Source: Leptolyngbya sp. SIOISBB (GTDB lineage: Bacteria; Cyanobacteriota; Cyanobacteriia; Phormidesmidales; Phormidesmidaceae). Taken from it: a stretch of 64,000 nucleotides of DNA. The translations under genes were made by a program, and so were the position numbers. The DNA lies in contig JAAHII010000001.1 in NCBI GenBank assembly GCA_010671905.1, positions 4,092,001-4,156,000 of the forward strand. The letters are read 5' to 3'. Of this stretch, positions 37,524-46,735 are shown piece by piece. The stretch's first letter is position 1; each line of letters begins with the position of its first letter. The notes under the pieces are model-generated. The model had not been told where the DNA came from and did no database searches. It saw only the letters and a list, made by a program, of their open reading frames with translations.

Positions 37524-38137
37524 TGACACCCATGAATGCTCTCCCACCTGACGACTGGATCGAGATTGGCCGTATTGTTGCCCCCCAAGGGTTGAATGGT
37601 GAAATGCGGGTGTATCCAGACACCGATTTTCCGGAACGCTTTTTGGAGCCGGGAGATCGCTGGTTGCTGAAACCCAGCCACACTGAACCAGAAACCACTC
37701 AACTCTTATCAGGGCGGTTTCTAGCGGGCAAAGGTCTGTATGTCATCAAGCTCAAAGGCGTGAATTATCGCGATCAAGCTGAGGCCATGCGGGATGCGCG
37801 CTTACTGATTCCCGCTGGCGACCGGCTCGCGCTGGCACCCGACGAATTTCATGTGGCTGACTTGGTGGGGCTAACGGTCAAGTTACAGACCACGGATACT
37901 GACATTGGCACTGTCGTTGATGTCTACGCCGCAGGGAATGATCTGCTGGCCATTCGCTTGTTTTCTGAAACCGCAGAGGAAGCTCCTCAAAACGCTGACG
38001 GTAAAAAGCCTAAGCGAAAATCCACTCAGCCACAACCTTTACTTGTCCCGTTTGTGGAAGCGATCGTCCCGGTTGTGGATGTGGACGCAGGCTATGTGGT
38101 CATCGACCCGCCTCAGGGGCTCTTACCAGAGTTATAG
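37523..38137 (+). CDS. rimM: Ribosome maturation factor RimM
   Basis: RimM binds S19 and helps to mature the 30S head. The N-terminal RimM domain begins IEIGRIVAPQGLNGEMRVYPDTDFPERF. The C-terminal PRC barrel follows (FHVADLVGLTVKL to VVIDPPQGLLPEL). A Lys/Pro-rich insertion (ADGKKPKRKSTQPQP, about residues 155-170) is longer than in most bacteria. ATG at 37523 overlaps avtA; a second ATG at 37532 is an alternative. Confidence 0.93.
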   Translation: MTPMNALPPDDWIEIGRIVAPQGLNGEMRVYPDTDFPERFLEPGDRWLLKPSHTEPETTQLLSGRFLAGKGLYVIKLKGVNYRDQAEAMRDARLLIPAGDRLALAPDEFHVADLVGLTVKLQTTDTDIGTVVDVYAAGNDLLAIRLFSETAEEAPQNADGKKPKRKSTQPQPLLVPFVEAIVPVVDVDAGYVVIDPPQGLLPEL

Positions 38138-38356
38138 GTGGGCGGCGACCTGACAACTGCGGCCTGAGCTTTCGGAGACGATTGGCAAAATTCAAGTTTC
38201 TTGACCCATCATCTTGGGATTCTGTCAAGACAGGCAACTCCCTGCTTAACCGTATGCTCATGATTGGGTATGTTGAATAATGCAGAGCTTTAACCTGCGC
38301 TCCAACACTATTGGCACAGCACAGGTACAGGCAATATTTCGCAGGGAATGCTTGAT

Positions 38357-38431
38357 ATGGATTTGGCGATCGCAGCAGTGGTATTTGGCGCAGTCTTTGT
38401 TCTCTTTACCAGAGACGTCTTTGGTATCTAA
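38357..38431 (+). CDS. Candidate 24-residue membrane protein
   Basis: The frame encodes MDLAIAAVVFGAVFVLFTRD followed by VFGI: one membrane helix and a short charged end. A purine-rich GCAGGGA lies about 10 nt upstream. The shape resembles tiny thylakoid subunits (PetN, Psb, Psa types), but it matches none I know. It converges with the Fur-family gene, three bases from overlapping. The hydrophobic run could be chance, so confidence is low. Confidence 0.3.
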   Translation: MDLAIAAVVFGAVFVLFTRDVFGI

Positions 38432-38883
38432 AGAGTTTCAGCCTGACGCGTTCCAAAAAAGTCAATCCGATATTCGGTAATTTTCGTGCCCGTTTGGGCT
38501 TCGACCTGGCGAATCAGTTCTGCTGGCAATTCAACTCGAACATCAATAATTTGCTCGGTGTCCAAGCAGTTGACATGGCTGTGGGCGTCGTTGATGTGTC
38601 CGTATAGTCTGCCATCAGAGCGTTCCACACACTCGATAATATTTTGCTCCGAGAGTGCTTCCAGATTTTGATAAACCGACGTGTGACCAATTTCACACCC
38701 TTGGCGGTTTAAGCGATCGTAAATCTCCCTGGCAGACAAGTGCTCTTTCGCCTCCCAAAGGAGTTCTAAAATATAGCGGCGCTGCCGACTCAGGCGCATT
38801 TTCAGTATTTGACACCGCTCAAAAGCATCGTCTAAGGAACGGATTGGTTTGGGGGCCGCTGTTTCCATCAAAGTCTGCTCCAC
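38428..38883 (-). CDS. Fur-family regulator (PerR/FurC-like)
   Basis: The 151-residue protein has the Fur winged helix (MRLSRQRRYILELLW, HLSAREIYDRLNRQG, HTSVYQNLEALSEQNII) and the C-terminal dimer domain (RLYGHINDAHSHVNCLD). The sequence and the start PIRSLDDAFERC resemble what I recall of Anabaena FurC, a PerR-like peroxide sensor. The usual CxxC structural zinc pairs are missing; only one Cys lies in HVNCLD. Regulatory metal ligands (His, Asp) seem kept. The family is certain; the PerR label is moderate. Confidence 0.82.
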   Translation of the reverse strand: MEQTLMETAAPKPIRSLDDAFERCQILKMRLSRQRRYILELLWEAKEHLSAREIYDRLNRQGCEIGHTSVYQNLEALSEQNIIECVERSDGRLYGHINDAHSHVNCLDTEQIIDVRVELPAELIRQVEAQTGTKITEYRIDFFGTRQAETL

Positions 38884-39240
38884 AGGTCGGTAAAACGATG
38901 GGTTGAGGCAACTACTTAGCCATAACGCGCACTTAGGGTAAAAAAGAAATCGCTCAGTTGGCAGGCAGCTACTGACAACCTAGAACGCGGTTGCCTGCGT
39001 ACAAGAATACAGTATGCAACTCGTACTCAGTACCACTTTAGCTTGTGCGGGAGTTGATCGACCAAAAACCAGGATGCGCCAAGGGGCACCGTGCATAAAT
39101 GGCAGCTCGCTCAAGGTCTGTATTTGAGGCAAGCGTGACTGAGCTGGATCGTTGCTGCAGCCAGTTCGCTCCAACTGGTTAGCAAGTATCGCTAGTGAAA
39201 CCTGAATGAGCTGGATTTAGCCCCCGGCACAACATGTCTG
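38884..39240. other. Intergenic region upstream of the Fur-family gene
   Basis: This 357-bp region lies between the Fur-family promoter side and the end of the CHASE2-GGDEF-EAL gene, which is transcribed the same way. No ORF, tRNA or strong hairpin was seen. A Fur/PerR autoregulatory operator might lie near 38890-38950, but no site was clear. Confidence 0.4.
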
Positions 39241-41808
39241 TCATGCTTGACTGCTGGATTCTGGATTTTGTCCTCGAAGATGTTGCTGCAAAAATTCGGT
39301 GGCGGCGTTTACGGGTAAAGGCTTTGCCCAGTAATAGCCCTGCCCATACTCAGCGCCGAGCGATCGCAGAGTCGCCATATCGTCAGCCGTTTCCACGCCC
39401 TCGGCGATGACATCCATCGCGAGGGTATGGGCCAAGTCGACAATTGTACGGACAATGGCCAAATCCTCAGAACTACTTTGCATATTACGAACAAACGACT
39501 GATCGACTTTGAGGGTATCGATCGGGAAGCGGCGTAGATAACTGAGAGAAGAATAACCGGTGCCAAAATCATCGAGGCTCAGTTTGCACCCGAGCGATCG
39601 CAGTTTGAACATCAGATCAATCGCCGCTTCGACATCGCCCATCACCATACTCTCAGTAATTTCCAGCTTGAAGGTGAGACCTTCAAGGGCGCGACCGCTA
39701 AAGCTGTTGGCGAGTTGATCCAGCAAGTCAAGTTGCTCAAATTGTCGTCCTGATAGATTGATGCTGATGAGCAAAGGCCAATCGGGGAGTTGCAGCTTCC
39801 ACTCATAGGCTTGTTGACAGGCAGTTTCACAAATCCATTGTCCGAGTGGAATGATCAACCCGGTTTCTTCTGCTAAGGGAACAAACATCCCCGGAGAGAT
39901 AAAGCCCCGCTCTGGATGCAGCCACCGCACAAGGGCCTCAAAGCCAGCAATTTTGCCTGTATGCAGCGAGACAATCGGTTGATAGTAAAGTTCAAATTGC
40001 TGCTCAGCAATGCCTTGACGGAGTTCGCCTTCGAGCGTAAACCGCTGGAGATTGGCTTCTAACATGCCGGTGGCAAAAACCTGATACTGAGTCTGCCCTA
40101 AGGATTTAGCACGCAACATGGCCGTATGCGCGTCGCGCAATAGATTTTCAGCCGTGTAAACGTAGTCTGGCTGAGTGACGGCAATGCCAATGTTAGTATC
40201 CGTCACGACTGACTGGCGCGGGGGCATCAAAATGGGCTGAGAGATATCAGCGCGCAGAGTATTGGCCAGAGCTTCTAGCCTGGCTTTATCTAACTTGGGT
40301 ACCGCGATCGCACAGTCATCCTCATCAATGCGGGCAATCCGAGCAGCTTTGGGCAACCGTGAACGCAACCGCGCCATCAGCTCAATCCACATATAGTTGC
40401 CGGTGGCCTGCCCCAGGCTGCTGTTGACTAAGCCCAACTGATCCAGGTGAACGTATAAAATGCCAAGACGCAGCGGGTCTATTCGGTGTTGATAGCGTTT
40501 GAGCGATCGCCGCACGTGACCTAACAGCGAGGTCTCATTGAGGGCACCAGTTAAGGCATCATGAGAGGTGGTGTAAAACACCCGGTGAGTCATCGCCAGA
40601 CCTAATGCCCCCAAGAAAACCAGCATTGGCCCCACCATCGGAATCCAGACGAGGTAGCTAAACAAGACTCCACTCGTCGTCACAATCACCGTCAGGCAGC
40701 CCAACGCGACCAGACTTAAGAACACCGGACGTCGCAACTGCCAGGCCAGCAGGCTCCCCGTGATGGCCCACACTCCCAACCAAACCCCTTCTAACCACTG
40801 AGGCCAGAATCGAAACGGCGATCGCGTGCCCGCTGATAGATCTAGCAGCTGACTGACCATTTGGGCATGCACCATCACCCCCGACATCTGAAAGGATTCT
40901 TGCCGTACGGCGCTATAAGGGGTGGATAAAAAGTCTTTGAGGCTAGGTGCGGTACTGCCAATCAGAACAATTCGCTCTGTAAAAGTATCCAAGTTCGTTT
41001 GCGGATCAAGCAGTTCATGCAAGGCTAAGGTAGAGGCGATCGCCTCCGGGTTGCGGTAATCGATCAACATTTGATAGCCGCGCGTATCAGCTGTTTGATA
41101 GCCCCCATCCGTTGACTGCAGCCGCCGGAGCGTTGCGTCACCCCAAAATAGAGCATCTGAGCTATAGCTAAACTCCCCACCCGTGCTCGCCAGATACTGT
41201 CGGCTCACCTGCAAGGCAAAGGAAAAGTAAGGATTTTCACTATCGCCCACTTGCAGTAAGTTGCGTCGGAGAATCCCATCCGGGTCTAGCGTAAAGTCGT
41301 TGAAGCCCACTCGCTCAGCCGGTACCGTAGGCGGTGGCGGAATCTCAAAAGCATTGTTGGTGATCACGATGAGATTTGGCGAGTTGAGTTGTTCAATCAG
41401 CGCCTGCTCTCCCGGCGGTACAGGCAAATCACGGTAAAGATCTAACCCAATCACAATTGGATTAGTAGCCTGCAACTGAGCTAAGGCTGCCGCCAATAAA
41501 TCATCCTTGATCGGCCAGCCATAGCGACGAATATCTTCTTCTGTGATGCTGATGATGAGCAATCGGTCATCTTCTAGCAGGGCGGGTTGCAACCGTACCC
41601 ACTGATCAAACATGTTCAGCTCTAAGGGCTCTAGCCAGCCTAACCGCTGCGCGGCCAATCCCAAGCCCGTTACCAATAGGCTAGAAAGGACAACTGACTG
41701 GCAAGCGGCCCAAATAATCTGCGGCACAACACGGAGCTGGCTTCGGCTCAGAGCGCCGCTCCCAACTCGCGACCGCACTTGATGAAAAAATGTCGCCAAT
41801 CGAGGCAA
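39241..41808 (-). CDS. CHASE2-GGDEF-EAL receptor, probable c-di-GMP phosphodiesterase
   Basis: The 855-residue membrane protein has an N-terminal helix (about residues 35-55), an extracytoplasmic CHASE2 sensor (about 60-330), three helices (about 340-408), a degenerate GGDEF domain (about 415-580) and an EAL domain (about 595-845). In place of GGDEF the sequence reads RIDEDD (493-498), so cyclase activity is unlikely. The EAL domain is complete in what can be seen: FEALVRW (E624), EITES, DDFGTGYSSL and AEGVE. It probably degrades c-di-GMP in response to a signal. It lies 11 bp downstream of the DUF928 gene, so the two form an operon. Confidence 0.9.
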   Translation of the reverse strand: MPRLATFFHQVRSRVGSGALSRSQLRVVPQIIWAACQSVVLSSLLVTGLGLAAQRLGWLEPLELNMFDQWVRLQPALLEDDRLLIISITEEDIRRYGWPIKDDLLAAALAQLQATNPIVIGLDLYRDLPVPPGEQALIEQLNSPNLIVITNNAFEIPPPPTVPAERVGFNDFTLDPDGILRRNLLQVGDSENPYFSFALQVSRQYLASTGGEFSYSSDALFWGDATLRRLQSTDGGYQTADTRGYQMLIDYRNPEAIASTLALHELLDPQTNLDTFTERIVLIGSTAPSLKDFLSTPYSAVRQESFQMSGVMVHAQMVSQLLDLSAGTRSPFRFWPQWLEGVWLGVWAITGSLLAWQLRRPVFLSLVALGCLTVIVTTSGVLFSYLVWIPMVGPMLVFLGALGLAMTHRVFYTTSHDALTGALNETSLLGHVRRSLKRYQHRIDPLRLGILYVHLDQLGLVNSSLGQATGNYMWIELMARLRSRLPKAARIARIDEDDCAIAVPKLDKARLEALANTLRADISQPILMPPRQSVVTDTNIGIAVTQPDYVYTAENLLRDAHTAMLRAKSLGQTQYQVFATGMLEANLQRFTLEGELRQGIAEQQFELYYQPIVSLHTGKIAGFEALVRWLHPERGFISPGMFVPLAEETGLIIPLGQWICETACQQAYEWKLQLPDWPLLISINLSGRQFEQLDLLDQLANSFSGRALEGLTFKLEITESMVMGDVEAAIDLMFKLRSLGCKLSLDDFGTGYSSLSYLRRFPIDTLKVDQSFVRNMQSSSEDLAIVRTIVDLAHTLAMDVIAEGVETADDMATLRSLGAEYGQGYYWAKPLPVNAATEFLQQHLRGQNPESSSQA

Positions 41809-41819
41809 GCGTCAATTCC

Positions 41820-42533
41820 TCACTCCAGTTCATTGGGTAGACGCACGGGCAATAATTCATCAATAACTGTATCGAGCTCAAGGTCGGCCAAGAGTTGGAA
41901 CCATTGCGCCTGATACTCTGCAGAGTCTGGTTGGGTCTCTAGCAACTCAGCCGTCAGGGCGATCGCATCACTCCACAGACCGGCCGCTTGATATGCCTGT
42001 ACCTGAGCCACAGCATTGCTGTTCGGCATCATCTCTGGTAGTCCCTCTGCCTGCTGCAGCCATCCGTCCAACACAATAGCCCTCAGCGGATGTGCGACCT
42101 CACAGGATGCAACAAAAGACCATTGGTAATACTCTCCCGTCTCTAAAACATTGGCCGGAACCTGCAAGCCAATCAACTCAGCTTGCTGACCGACCTCTAA
42201 GGTTTTTTCATAAACGGGGAAGGCTACTTCATCATCGTGTAACGAAAACGTAATTTTATACGCGTCTGGAGACTCTGGTACCGCGAAATATAGCGTTGGA
42301 CTCTCTTGATGCGTGACCCCCAAATTGTTGGCAGGGTGGACAGCCACCAAGCCTTCTGCATTGATGGCACAATCACCTCGGGTGCCACCGCCGACCCGCC
42401 GACCCGGGAATTCATTTTGATCTTGCGCGAGTGCTGGGAACGTTGCCATCGCTAAACCGAAACACAGCGTTACTCCAACAGCTGGAAATGCCTGTTTTGC
42501 CTGACAAAAAATAGCCATTGCCCCTGGGTTCAT
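41820..42533 (-). CDS. DUF928 secreted protein
   Basis: The protein has a signal peptide (cleavage likely after FPALAQ) and the DUF928 hallmark GRRVGGGTRGDC right after it. The domain continues with LGVTHQESPTLYFAVPES and EYYQWSFVASC. DUF928 proteins are common in cyanobacteria and are often encoded beside CHASE2 receptors, which fits the 11-bp gap to the next gene. The function is unknown; an extracytoplasmic partner or ligand-binding role for CHASE2 is inference. The start may be 42518 rather than 42533. Length is 237 residues. Confidence 0.85.
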   Translation of the reverse strand: MNPGAMAIFCQAKQAFPAVGVTLCFGLAMATFPALAQDQNEFPGRRVGGGTRGDCAINAEGLVAVHPANNLGVTHQESPTLYFAVPESPDAYKITFSLHDDEVAFPVYEKTLEVGQQAELIGLQVPANVLETGEYYQWSFVASCEVAHPLRAIVLDGWLQQAEGLPEMMPNSNAVAQVQAYQAAGLWSDAIALTAELLETQPDSAEYQAQWFQLLADLELDTVIDELLPVRLPNELE

Positions 42534-42862
42534 GAGTCAACGTTGTAGATCTTTGGTTTGCGTGCCTATGGATGTAATACACGCAAATTCACCTGATTTC
42601 GTAAAAGTACCATCCACTAATCGCTTTTCAGTGATAACACCCGATTTAATCCATAAAGCGTATTGAACGAGCTTTCAAGAGCTCCAAAAAAGAGGCTTTG
42701 GCTGGCTGAAAGCATGTGAATCAACGGCCACGATTAACTCTGCCAGTCTTAATTAAGACAACGTCCGACCAATTCCGACCGTATTTGCCTGGGCATTCTC
42801 AACCGTAACAGCCAGGATGGAAGTAGCTCGTCTCCAACCCTTGCAATCGTCATCTTTCAGCC
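42534..42862. other. Divergent intergenic region between DUF928 and the PEP-CTERM-like gene
   Basis: This 329-bp gap holds two divergent promoters. It is AT-rich around 42585-42670. No gene or repeat was recognised, and no promoter box was good enough to annotate. Confidence 0.4.
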
Positions 42863-45736
42863 ATGATGAAGCCAGTCAACCAACTCACTCAGCTCGGTCA
42901 AGCGGGTTTGCGTCAAGTGCGTCAACGCCTGCCGCAGCGACTCGCTCAGAGTCTGTTTCACCTAACCTGTCATGGCATTTTTTGGGGCTGGAACAGTCTC
43001 TTTTTGATGGTGGTTTATTTGGGTTTCTTGCCCTTTATCGGGGTACCCCTCATCGTCGCGTTAGCGACAGGAGAAGTCCCCTTTCCCTTTGTGGTGCCGT
43101 TGGTGAGCTTTTTGGTGGTGCCACCGATTTGCTCCGTGCTGGGGCTAGTCAAGCTGAGAAAGCATCCTCAAAAACTGATGCGGCTGTTTTACAGCGTGGA
43201 AGCGCCGATCATGGCGTTGAGTATTTTGCGCATGTTTGTGCTGCGAGAATTGACGCCCGCCAGCACGTTGATGGTGGTTGGGGGTGCCTTGGCGATCGCT
43301 GCCGTCACTCTCGAACTCTTTTTTGGCTATGCCGCTTATAACAAGCCATTAGCGCGCTGGCAAATGGTGGCTCACACCATTGTCTTATTGGCGGGGCTAT
43401 ACGTTGGCGGTTTGCTGATGTTTTACACCGTGCCGCTGTTATGGACCATGCTCGGGGCTTTCTTCCGGTTTGAATGGGTCGGCGCGATCGCCCAATCAAT
43501 CTATTGGTCTTGGCAAGCGAATACCCCCCAGGGCTTCATCGATTTCATTGGCTGGCTCATCACAAGCGGCTTTCAATCACTCTTAATCCTCGGCATTTTT
43601 GCCTTATTTGGGTTTAGTGCCACGCTGTTTTTGGGCATGCCCTATGCCCTGGTGGTGACTTTTTCGCAATCTTGGGGACGTATCCGTTATGCGTTTGGCC
43701 AGCAGTTTGGTCGCTGGCAAGCTTGGACCACCACTGGCGCTGTGATACTCACCTGTGGGGCTTTATTTGGGCTCACGTCACCCCAGCCCCAAACCCAAAC
43801 TTTTGCCTGGTTGAATCAGCCACCGGAGTCAACGGCTGCTCGCCAAGTTCTAGTGCAGCGATCGCCTCAAATTCGCCGTGGCTTACTCAATGCCTACCTG
43901 ATGCAGTATCGCTACATCAGCGCTTGGCAGTCAGCCAATAATCTGGAAGCGTGGTATCCCAATGTTTTTCCCATCACGGTAGAACAAGCTCAACGATTTC
44001 AGCGCTGGCATAACACGCTGTTATCGCCATTCCTATACCAGGGCGATCGCACTGATCCAGATAAGGCGGCGACCCTCTACGCAGAGTTTTTTGATGCGCC
44101 GATCCAAAAAGCCGAGTCCGACGCGATCAAACATGCTCTGCAATCCACTGTAGAACGGGACTCTGTGGAGGCGAGTTTACTGAATATCAGCGATCGTGTC
44201 GTCGCTCTGACCCGCCAAGAAGTTACGGTCAAGCCAGATGGCGACTGGGCCGAAGTCACGCTTTATGAACGCTACGAAAACGCTACCCCCGAAGATCAAG
44301 AGATTGTTTATCAATTCTCCTTACCCGAAAGCGCAGTTTTTACGGAACTATGGCTGGGAGAAGAAGGATTAGCCGAACGCTATCGGTTTGTCGTCTCGCC
44401 GCGTGGGGCCGCGCAGCAGGTCTACCAGCAAGAATTGGAGCGAGCTCAGGTCACTCGCGCTGAAGATCCAGCCCTGCTAGAACAGGTTGGCCCGCGACAA
44501 TATCGTCTGCGCGTCTTCCCGATTCCTCGCCGTCAATGGCTAGGGCGACCAGGCATCACCCATCTATGGATGACGTATCGAGTCGCGCAGCAAGACGGCA
44601 CCTGGCCGTTGCCTCAACTCACAGAAAAGCGCAACCTGTATTGGACTTCCACCACCGAGCGGTTACGCCTGGGTCAACCACACCAAAATACTGATGATGT
44701 TTGGTATGAAGCCGCCATCCCCGCCTCGACCCCAGTGCCACCCCAGGCACATCAGGTCACATTGGCTGAAGGATACACCGTGACAGCTACTCCCGTGGAG
44801 TCAGTCGCTGCACCCACTTTAGTCAATCAACGGCTCGCCATCGTCGTTGATACCTCTCGCAGCATGGGCGATCGCACTGCCGATCTCGACCAGGCTATGC
44901 AAGCGTTGGGGGCGATCTCGCCCAGCAACACTGTTGATTGGTATGTCACATCGGCGGACGGTGTCTCCCCACAAAAGTTAGCCGGCGTTCCATCGACCAA
45001 GGAGCTCTCCTTCTACGGCAATTTGTCCTTGACCCATCAACTGGAGCAGTGGAACAGACTGCGTGTTGGGACCGAATACGATGCCGTTTTTGTCCTGACG
45101 GATGCGGGCAACTACGAACTAGAGAAGGATGCGGCCACTGTGCCCAACCTCGCGGGAGCGCTGTGGTTGGTGCATCTCGGGGGGGAAGTCCCCACCGCTT
45201 ATACGGACGATTTGCAGCAGCGCCTCACCGAATCTCAAGGGGGAGTGAGCAGTACCCTGACTGAGGCCATCAATCGCTTTGCCACCGAACAGCAAACGGG
45301 CAATCCGGTAATGGATGGATATCTGTGGGCGATCGCTCCTGCGAGTCCAACCGCCTCGACAACCACAGACCCCAAGTTCCAAACCATCGCGGCGCGACAA
45401 GCGATTCGCTGGCTCAGCCGGAACCAAGATGTCACCCAAATAGACACCTTGGATCGCCTGCATGCGATCGCCAAGCGGACTGAGATTGTCACCCCTTACT
45501 CATCCATGCTGGTCTTAGTGAACGATCGCCAGCGAGAGGCCTTAAAGGCTGCGGAGAATGATCTTGACCGCTTTGATCGCGAGATCGAAGATGGTGAAGA
45601 TACATTGACAAATCCCGGCGACCCGCTGAATGCATCAGTCCCCGAGCATGCCGCTCCCTTTGGCCTCTTATTCATTGGTGGTTGCCTGGTGTGGATGATG
45701 CGCCGTTCTCACCGGCAAGCAGGGGTGCGACCCTAA
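42863..45736 (+). CDS. Integral-membrane VIT-domain protein with PEP-CTERM-like tail (TIGR02921-like)
   Basis: The 957-residue protein has about nine N-terminal membrane helices (residues 30-320) and a VIT-like domain (about 450-620, with WAEVTLYERYENATPEDQEIVYQFSLPESAVFTELWL). A von Willebrand A-like fold follows (IVVDTSRSMGD, then AVFVLTDAGNYEL). The C-terminus has VPEHAAPFGLLFIGG, a hydrophobic helix and RRSHRQ, the pattern of a PEP-CTERM sorting signal. This matches what I know of the PEP-CTERM integral membrane family. The role is unknown and presumably linked to an exosortase system. It is divergent from DUF928. Confidence 0.75.
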   Translation: MMKPVNQLTQLGQAGLRQVRQRLPQRLAQSLFHLTCHGIFWGWNSLFLMVVYLGFLPFIGVPLIVALATGEVPFPFVVPLVSFLVVPPICSVLGLVKLRKHPQKLMRLFYSVEAPIMALSILRMFVLRELTPASTLMVVGGALAIAAVTLELFFGYAAYNKPLARWQMVAHTIVLLAGLYVGGLLMFYTVPLLWTMLGAFFRFEWVGAIAQSIYWSWQANTPQGFIDFIGWLITSGFQSLLILGIFALFGFSATLFLGMPYALVVTFSQSWGRIRYAFGQQFGRWQAWTTTGAVILTCGALFGLTSPQPQTQTFAWLNQPPESTAARQVLVQRSPQIRRGLLNAYLMQYRYISAWQSANNLEAWYPNVFPITVEQAQRFQRWHNTLLSPFLYQGDRTDPDKAATLYAEFFDAPIQKAESDAIKHALQSTVERDSVEASLLNISDRVVALTRQEVTVKPDGDWAEVTLYERYENATPEDQEIVYQFSLPESAVFTELWLGEEGLAERYRFVVSPRGAAQQVYQQELERAQVTRAEDPALLEQVGPRQYRLRVFPIPRRQWLGRPGITHLWMTYRVAQQDGTWPLPQLTEKRNLYWTSTTERLRLGQPHQNTDDVWYEAAIPASTPVPPQAHQVTLAEGYTVTATPVESVAAPTLVNQRLAIVVDTSRSMGDRTADLDQAMQALGAISPSNTVDWYVTSADGVSPQKLAGVPSTKELSFYGNLSLTHQLEQWNRLRVGTEYDAVFVLTDAGNYELEKDAATVPNLAGALWLVHLGGEVPTAYTDDLQQRLTESQGGVSSTLTEAINRFATEQQTGNPVMDGYLWAIAPASPTASTTTDPKFQTIAARQAIRWLSRNQDVTQIDTLDRLHAIAKRTEIVTPYSSMLVLVNDRQREALKAAENDLDRFDREIEDGEDTLTNPGDPLNASVPEHAAPFGLLFIGGCLVWMMRRSHRQAGVRP

Positions 45737-46315
45737 GTAATTGATCGCCAAAATCAGGCACTCCCCAACCAGTGTTGCGTCTGCTCACCCTATCAATATT
45801 GATTGTTGACCAGAAACCAACCGCCCTGCTCAGAACAGTGATGTTGCCTCAAGTCTCTCCACAGACTTGGTGCAGCCGATGCCAATTTGGGCAGGCGCCA
45901 ATCCAGGGGCCACAAATCAAGTAATTCCTGAATTCATCACTAGATGATGCTGCGGCAGTATAGGTTCCTCAACAATCATCATTATCAATATTGCCGTAGA
46001 TTAATGATCGCTGACTCGGCAAAATTTCCCGTTACGTGCTCAAGTCATGGTGACTAAAAACTTTCACTCCAAAGTGATTTTCCGCTCAACTCAGAACGGT
46101 TAGGCTGCTCTCAACTTAGGGGGCATTTACGAAACGCTGAGTCTCTTGCGCACAAATCAGGATACAAATCACTACTTTTTTGCATAGTTTATATAATAAG
46201 CACGAGCAAACGTTAAGGCTTTTCAAGAACGATTTACTCTCAAAGGTTTAAAAAGCCCTCTTTTTTATACTGAAAGGGTATCGGAAAACCGCTCAAATCC
46301 CAGGAGGACAGAGCC
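45737..46315. other. Long intergenic region upstream of the small conserved protein
   Basis: This 579-bp AT-rich stretch has no supported gene. It carries the likely promoter of the 66-residue protein, with TATAAT at 46192-46197 and a leader of about 110 bp. No riboswitch class was recognised. Confidence 0.45.
46192..46197 (+). promoter_or_regulatory. Candidate -10 box for the small protein gene
   Basis: A consensus TATAAT lies 118 bp upstream of the start at 46316. The -35 position has no good match, so this could be an extended or regulated promoter. The long leader is notable. Confidence 0.4.
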
Positions 46316-46516
46316 ATGAGCCATACTTATGAAGCCTTTGTAGACATCAAGGAGTTCACAGGGAGCCAAACAACTGCTCCCAAGATCTATACAGAACGTT
46401 ACGAAGTTGATGCCCTATCGGTTCAGGGAGCTGACGAAGCCGCGATTACTAAAGCAACGGGGATCCATCCTAAAGCCGCTGAATTTGATGTTCGAATTAC
46501 TCGTTTGCTGAAATAA
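46316..46516 (+). CDS. Small conserved cyanobacterial protein of unknown function
   Basis: The 66-residue soluble protein begins MSHTYEAFVDIKEFTG and ends EFDVRITRLLK. It has beta-strand-rich segments and a hydrophilic centre. A near-perfect Shine-Dalgarno AGGAGG lies 8 nt upstream and a strong terminator follows, so it is probably well expressed as a single gene. I believe close relatives exist in many cyanobacteria, with no known role. No catalytic motif is visible. Confidence 0.8.
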   Translation: MSHTYEAFVDIKEFTGSQTTAPKIYTERYEVDALSVQGADEAAITKATGIHPKAAEFDVRITRLLK

Positions 46517-46562
46517 ATTTTCTACAACTTAACTAGACTATTCACTAAAATACGTCTTCGAA

Positions 46563-46589
46563 AATGGGGCATCAGTGGCCCCATTTTTT
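46563..46589 (+). terminator. Intrinsic terminator of the 66-residue protein gene
   Basis: AATGGGGC (46563-46570) pairs with GCCCCATT (46578-46585) around a 7-nt loop, with T residues running to 46589. It lies 46 bp after the stop codon. Confidence 0.88.
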
Positions 46590-46735
46590 GATCAGAACGA
46601 TTTCAACCCACATTCGTCACGTGACTCACATCTATTCAGTCGTTCTTTTGCCACATCTTTGAACGGGAACGTCCGCCTAGAGTGATGATGGCATCAGTCA
46701 CCTAGTGATGATTTTGGTGGTGGGTCACTCGCAAA

